DNA from: Streptomyces sp. NBC_01446
Lineage (GTDB): Bacteria > Actinomycetota > Actinomycetes > Streptomycetales > Streptomycetaceae
Direction: 5' to 3'
Length of the DNA: 64,000 bases
Assembly (NCBI RefSeq): GCF_026340095.1
Contig: NZ_JAPEPO010000001.1
Coordinates: 2,046,001 to 2,110,000 of the forward strand
The notes under the pieces were generated by a model. It was not told the origin of the DNA, searched no databases, and saw only the letters and a program-made list of their open reading frames with translations. Of this stretch, positions 61,509 to 64,000 are shown in pieces; position 1 is the first letter of the stretch; each line of letters begins with the position of its first letter. The position numbers and the translations under genes were made by a program.

Positions 61509-62963
61509 TCATCCGTCCCGCCTCGTCCCCTGCCGACCCACGCGGCGACGCCCCTGCGGTCGCCGGGGCGCATGCGCCCCGGCCCGGGAAGGTCCCTTGC
61601 CCGCACCTGCACGACGCGATCCGCGCCGCCGCAGAGCGGCCTCCAGGGCCCGCATCACCCGATCCTCGGCCGGTTCCCGAGAGTTGTCGGCACTCGGCCG
61701 CCCAGGGGATCCTGCGCCCTCACGGCCGGCGGCGCGTTCGCCGTTGACACCGGCACCCGCATCGGTTCCCGCACCTACCGCCGCTCCTGCCCCGGCTCCG
61801 TCGAAGGCCCTCTCCGAATTCGCCTCGGACGGCGTCACGCCGCGCTCGTCCCTTGTCTTGCGCAGGCTGCGCCGCACCGGCTCCGGATCCAGGTCCGCGC
61901 TGCACGCCTCCATGAAGAGCCGGGCGAAGACGTACCGCGGATCCGCGGCCAGAGCCATGTCCAACGCCTCGCCGGCCTCCACGCGGTCGCCCAGGGACCA
62001 CGCGACCCAGCCGGCGAGCGTCAGCGGCGCCGCAGCGTGCTCGCCGTACGGGCCCACGCAGCGCCGGGCCAGAGCTCGCCAAAGCCGCAGAGCCAGCGGC
62101 GCCTCGTCGCCCTCCATCCACTCGGCCGCATGATCCCGGGTCAGTCGGTCCTGGAGGCCCAGGATCAACCTGGCCGCCTCGTCGTGCGCGAGCTGCTCGT
62201 CGTCCCTGAGATCCGTTTCCAGCGTGTCGTCGCCGGTCGGCAGGTGCCCGAAACGGCTCCAGACCCGCCGTGCGAGATCGAGCGTCTCGTCCGCGACCTC
62301 GGCCCGCGGGACTCCGGCGAGAATCCTGGGGACGAGAGCCATAGCCGCGGCGTCCAGCGCGTGCTCCTGTTGTGGCACGGCTGCCGTCTGCCAGGGCGTG
62401 AGCCGGGCCCTCATCTCCCTCAGCGGGCGCCGCACTTGGATGCCCGCATAAGTCATCGCGGCCGCTGTGACGGACGTACCGGACGCGGCCAACGGTGTGC
62501 CGTCGGGCGGGCAGCACTCCTCGACCGGACAGCTGTACGACCAGAAGTGATCGTCGGAGATGCAGAGGGCCTCGACCACAGGCACATCCAGGCGGCCGCA
62601 CGCCAAACGCAGCATCTGTGCCAGCGGTTGCAGGCGCTCCATGATCTGCCGCCCGGTCTCGGTGGTCTTCGGGTCCCGGCGCAGGAACGCGACGATGCCG
62701 TCCGGCGTTCCGTCCTTGCGCTCGCATCCGCTGATCAGGCACTTGGCCATCTCTTCCGCGACGGATGGCCAGTCGCCAGGGCGCTCGGGGATTCCGAGTC
62801 GCACGCGACCACCGAAGCGTCCGCGGTGCAGGGCGACAAGCACGATGCTGTCCTCGGGCTTGAACCCGAGCAAGTACGGGAGCACTTCGGCCAGTTCGGA
62901 CGGGTTGCGCAGGGTGATCTGTTCCGTGCCGGGTGCGCCGGCCGCTTCGCTGTGATTCGTCAT
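61509..62963 (-). CDS. DUF4192 domain-containing protein
   Basis: A 484-residue protein of the DUF4192 family, found in actinobacteria. The domain (about 15-380) has LLGFKPEDSIVLVALHRG near its start, then a Cys-rich segment (SYSCPVEECCPPDG) and LTLAGWVAWSLGD. The last 100 residues are low-complexity Ala/Gly/Arg-rich sequence ending in a basic tail. Its function is unknown. It starts close to two DnaA-box-like sequences upstream and lies 250 bases before the small coupled gene. Confidence 0.9.
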   Translation of the reverse strand: MTNHSEAAGAPGTEQITLRNPSELAEVLPYLLGFKPEDSIVLVALHRGRFGGRVRLGIPERPGDWPSVAEEMAKCLISGCERKDGTPDGIVAFLRRDPKTTETGRQIMERLQPLAQMLRLACGRLDVPVVEALCISDDHFWSYSCPVEECCPPDGTPLAASGTSVTAAAMTYAGIQVRRPLREMRARLTPWQTAAVPQQEHALDAAAMALVPRILAGVPRAEVADETLDLARRVWSRFGHLPTGDDTLETDLRDDEQLAHDEAARLILGLQDRLTRDHAAEWMEGDEAPLALRLWRALARRCVGPYGEHAAAPLTLAGWVAWSLGDRVEAGEALDMALAADPRYVFARLFMEACSADLDPEPVRRSLRKTRDERGVTPSEANSERAFDGAGAGAAVGAGTDAGAGVNGERAAGREGAGSPGRPSADNSREPAEDRVMRALEAALRRRGSRRAGAGKGPSRAGAHAPRRPQGRRRVGRQGTRRDG

Positions 62964-63003
62964 GTGACGACCATGCCGCGAATCTCAAGATTCCGTTTTG
63001 ACC

Positions 63004-63045
63004 TGTGGATAACCCGGATCAGGGACACGACAGGAGTTGTCCACA
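63004..63045. promoter_or_regulatory. Two DnaA-box-like sequences in inverted orientation
   Basis: TGTGGATAA (63004-63012, the complement of TTATCCACA) and TTGTCCACA (63037-63045) each match DnaA boxes; the second is the Streptomyces-preferred form. They lie between DUF4192 and recQ. Confidence 0.6.
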
Positions 63046-63123
63046 GGCAAGGAGGGTCACTAGCATGAAGCGACCCATCAGGTCATGCTTGTCCCGGGCG
63101 AGTTGGCTGTTGCCGACGGGAAG

Positions 63124-63156
63124 GCCGGTCGCCCGCCGGTGCGTCGGGCGACCGGC
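63124..63156. terminator. Hairpin upstream of recQ's 3' end
   Basis: GCCGGTCGCCCG pairs with CGGGCGACCGGC around a nine-base loop. It could end recQ transcription on the minus strand, about 200 bases past its stop codon, or transcription of a plus-strand reading frame. Confidence 0.6.
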
Positions 63157-63353
63157 AGGCTTCGGGGTCCAATCACCCAACGCCAATTGCAGCAGGCGCT
63201 GTTGGCCACGGCACCTCGGCCAAGGGCGCCGACGCTGACGTCAGGTCAGCGGCAGGGCATAGGCGGGACTTCGGGCGTGAGGCACACGCCGAGCTCAGGC
63301 GAGCCCCCCGTCCTCGTGGTCGGGTGAGGCTCTGCCCTGAGTGGTCAAATGCC

Positions 63354-64000
63354 TCAGCCCGCCGCAGCCAGGACCAATGGCAGGACCTGCTCGCTCCCCG
63401 CCTTCCGGAGCAGCCGCGCAGCGACCGCGAGGGTCCAGCCGGAGTCCGTGTAGTCGTCCACGAGCAGGACGGGACCGGGAGCGCCGGCCAGGGCGGCGGC
63501 CAGGTCGTCAGGAACGGTGAAGGTGCCTGACAGCGCCCTGAGGCGCTGGGCGGAATTGCTGCGGCGTACCGGGTGTACGTCCCCCGGCCCCGTGTACGCC
63601 AGCGTGCCCAGGAAGGGGAGGCGGCCGATGGTCGCGATTCCCTGGGCAAGCGAACCGACCAGTTGCGGCCGGGTCAGGGACGGCACGGCGACGACTCCCA
63701 CCGGTCGGGCAGAGGCGTCCGGAACAGTCGGCGCCCAGCCCCCGGGCGAGCGTGCCCAGTCGGCGATGACCGCCACCGCGGCCTTCAGGACGTCGTCGGG
63801 GACTGGCCCGTCGGGCGCGTTCTCGGCCAGCAGCGGGCGGAGTCGGTTGCCCCAGCCGATGTCCGAGAGCCGTCCCAGGGCGCGCCCGGTGGAGCACTGT
63901 TCCTTGGCCGGGATGCGCCCCTTGAGGTCGATGCCCAGTGCGGGCATCCCCGTCGGCCACATGCGGCGCGGCTCGACCTCCACCCCCGGGCGGTCCAGCT
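63354..64000 (-). CDS. recQ: 3' end of an ATP-dependent DNA helicase (RecQ), phosphoribosyltransferase-like tail
   Basis: The frame is open to the right window edge, so this is the C-terminal part of a larger protein, 215 codons visible. The sequence VLLVDDYTDSGWTLAVAARLLR is the PRPP-binding loop of a phosphoribosyltransferase-like domain, which closes Streptomyces RecQ-type helicases. Other parts are GWGNRLRPLLAENAPDGPVP and LAYTGPGDVHPVRRSNSAQR. The helicase domain must lie beyond the window. RecQ is inferred from this tail and from my memory of gene order, not from helicase motifs. Confidence 0.75.
   Translation of the reverse strand, partial: LDRPGVEVEPRRMWPTGMPALGIDLKGRIPAKEQCSTGRALGRLSDIGWGNRLRPLLAENAPDGPVPDDVLKAAVAVIADWARSPGGWAPTVPDASARPVGVVAVPSLTRPQLVGSLAQGIATIGRLPFLGTLAYTGPGDVHPVRRSNSAQRLRALSGTFTVPDDLAAALAGAPGPVLLVDDYTDSGWTLAVAARLLRKAGSEQVLPLVLAAAG

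Larger units (their letters stand above)
62964..63353. other. Gap between DUF4192 and recQ
   Basis: It contains the DnaA-like boxes, a strong AAGGAGGG at 63049-63056, and a hairpin at 63124-63156. ATG at 63065 follows that ribosome-like site and opens a 57-codon frame that runs across the hairpin; a second frame from 63085 also stays open for 80 codons. Neither is convincing enough to call as a gene. Confidence 0.5.

Noticed and set aside
63065..63238. 57-codon frame after a strong AAGGAGGG site, upstream of the recQ end
   Set aside because: It runs through a 12-base perfect hairpin, the residue pattern is Arg/Cys/Trp/Ser-rich, and another frame there is equally open.
1..64000. Search for CRISPR arrays, insertion sequences and integrase-linked attachment sites
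   Set aside because: No spaced direct-repeat arrays, transposase or integrase genes, or terminal inverted repeats were seen.

Overview
The window is a segment of a high-GC Streptomyces chromosome. The evidence is the strong third-position G+C in nearly every gene, GTG and TTG starts, and lineage-typical genes: hrdB (principal sigma factor), whiH (sporulation regulator), sepH (FtsZ partner), cutRS, the parC/parE topoisomerase IV pair, and several actinobacterial DUF families (3093, 3710, 4192, 4193, 5998, 6082, 7455). From memory the gene order matches, in reverse, the conserved core stretch of S. coelicolor around recQ, whiH, hrdB, parE, parC, cutRS and dut. I see no prophage, insertion sequence, CRISPR array, tRNA or rRNA, so this is core chromosome.

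Layout, left to right. 1-8 kb: a secreted alginate-lyase-type enzyme, the decayed tail of an ABC ATPase, a coupled thioesterase-dut-DUF3710 run, DUF3093, an EcsC-like protein with DUF4193, then the CutR/CutS two-component system. 8-14 kb: a small conserved protein, a hemH plus inositol-monophosphatase operon, an MFS transporter overlapping an FAD-dependent sugar-lactone oxidase, and a repeat-bearing membrane protein. 14-24 kb: sepH, a rhodanese, a VOC protein, and a minus-strand cluster of tdk, a phosphodiesterase, DUF5998 and an acetyltransferase/acyl-CoA-synthetase fusion, followed by ptsH under a DasR-type site. 24-33 kb: a GntR regulator, a c-di-AMP riboswitch with an M23 cell-wall hydrolase, a pair of M16 peptidase subunits, parC, and a CobW-type GTPase. 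33-37.5 kb: two small conserved genes, divergent citrate synthases (one fused to a helix-turn-helix), and a ferredoxin-like gene with an iron box at its start.

37.6-48.5 kb is the signalling and transport block. It has a DcuS/CitA-type kinase with its regulator, a three-gene nitrate/sulfonate-type ABC importer, a second orphan paralogue of the regulator, an acetate-type symporter with its DUF485 partner, and a NarL-type two-component system with a DUF1453 membrane protein. 48.6-64 kb: parE, DUF7455, a trypsin-like protease, hrdB, whiH, an ABC fusion with a degenerate ATPase, a Nudix/winged-helix protein, a glycogen-debranching-like enzyme preceded by an unnoticed 49-codon gene, DUF4192, and the 3' end of recQ cut by the window edge.

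The genes are mostly housekeeping and development. The more interesting material is regulatory: tandem palindromes in front of cutR, a palindrome between the two citrate synthases, DasR-like and iron-box sites, repeat-rich promoters, and a membrane protein with four TQLL-like repeats. No single locus is clearly an undescribed system. The best candidates are the HTH-citrate synthase pair, the two-regulator/ABC importer cluster, and the cutRS operator array.
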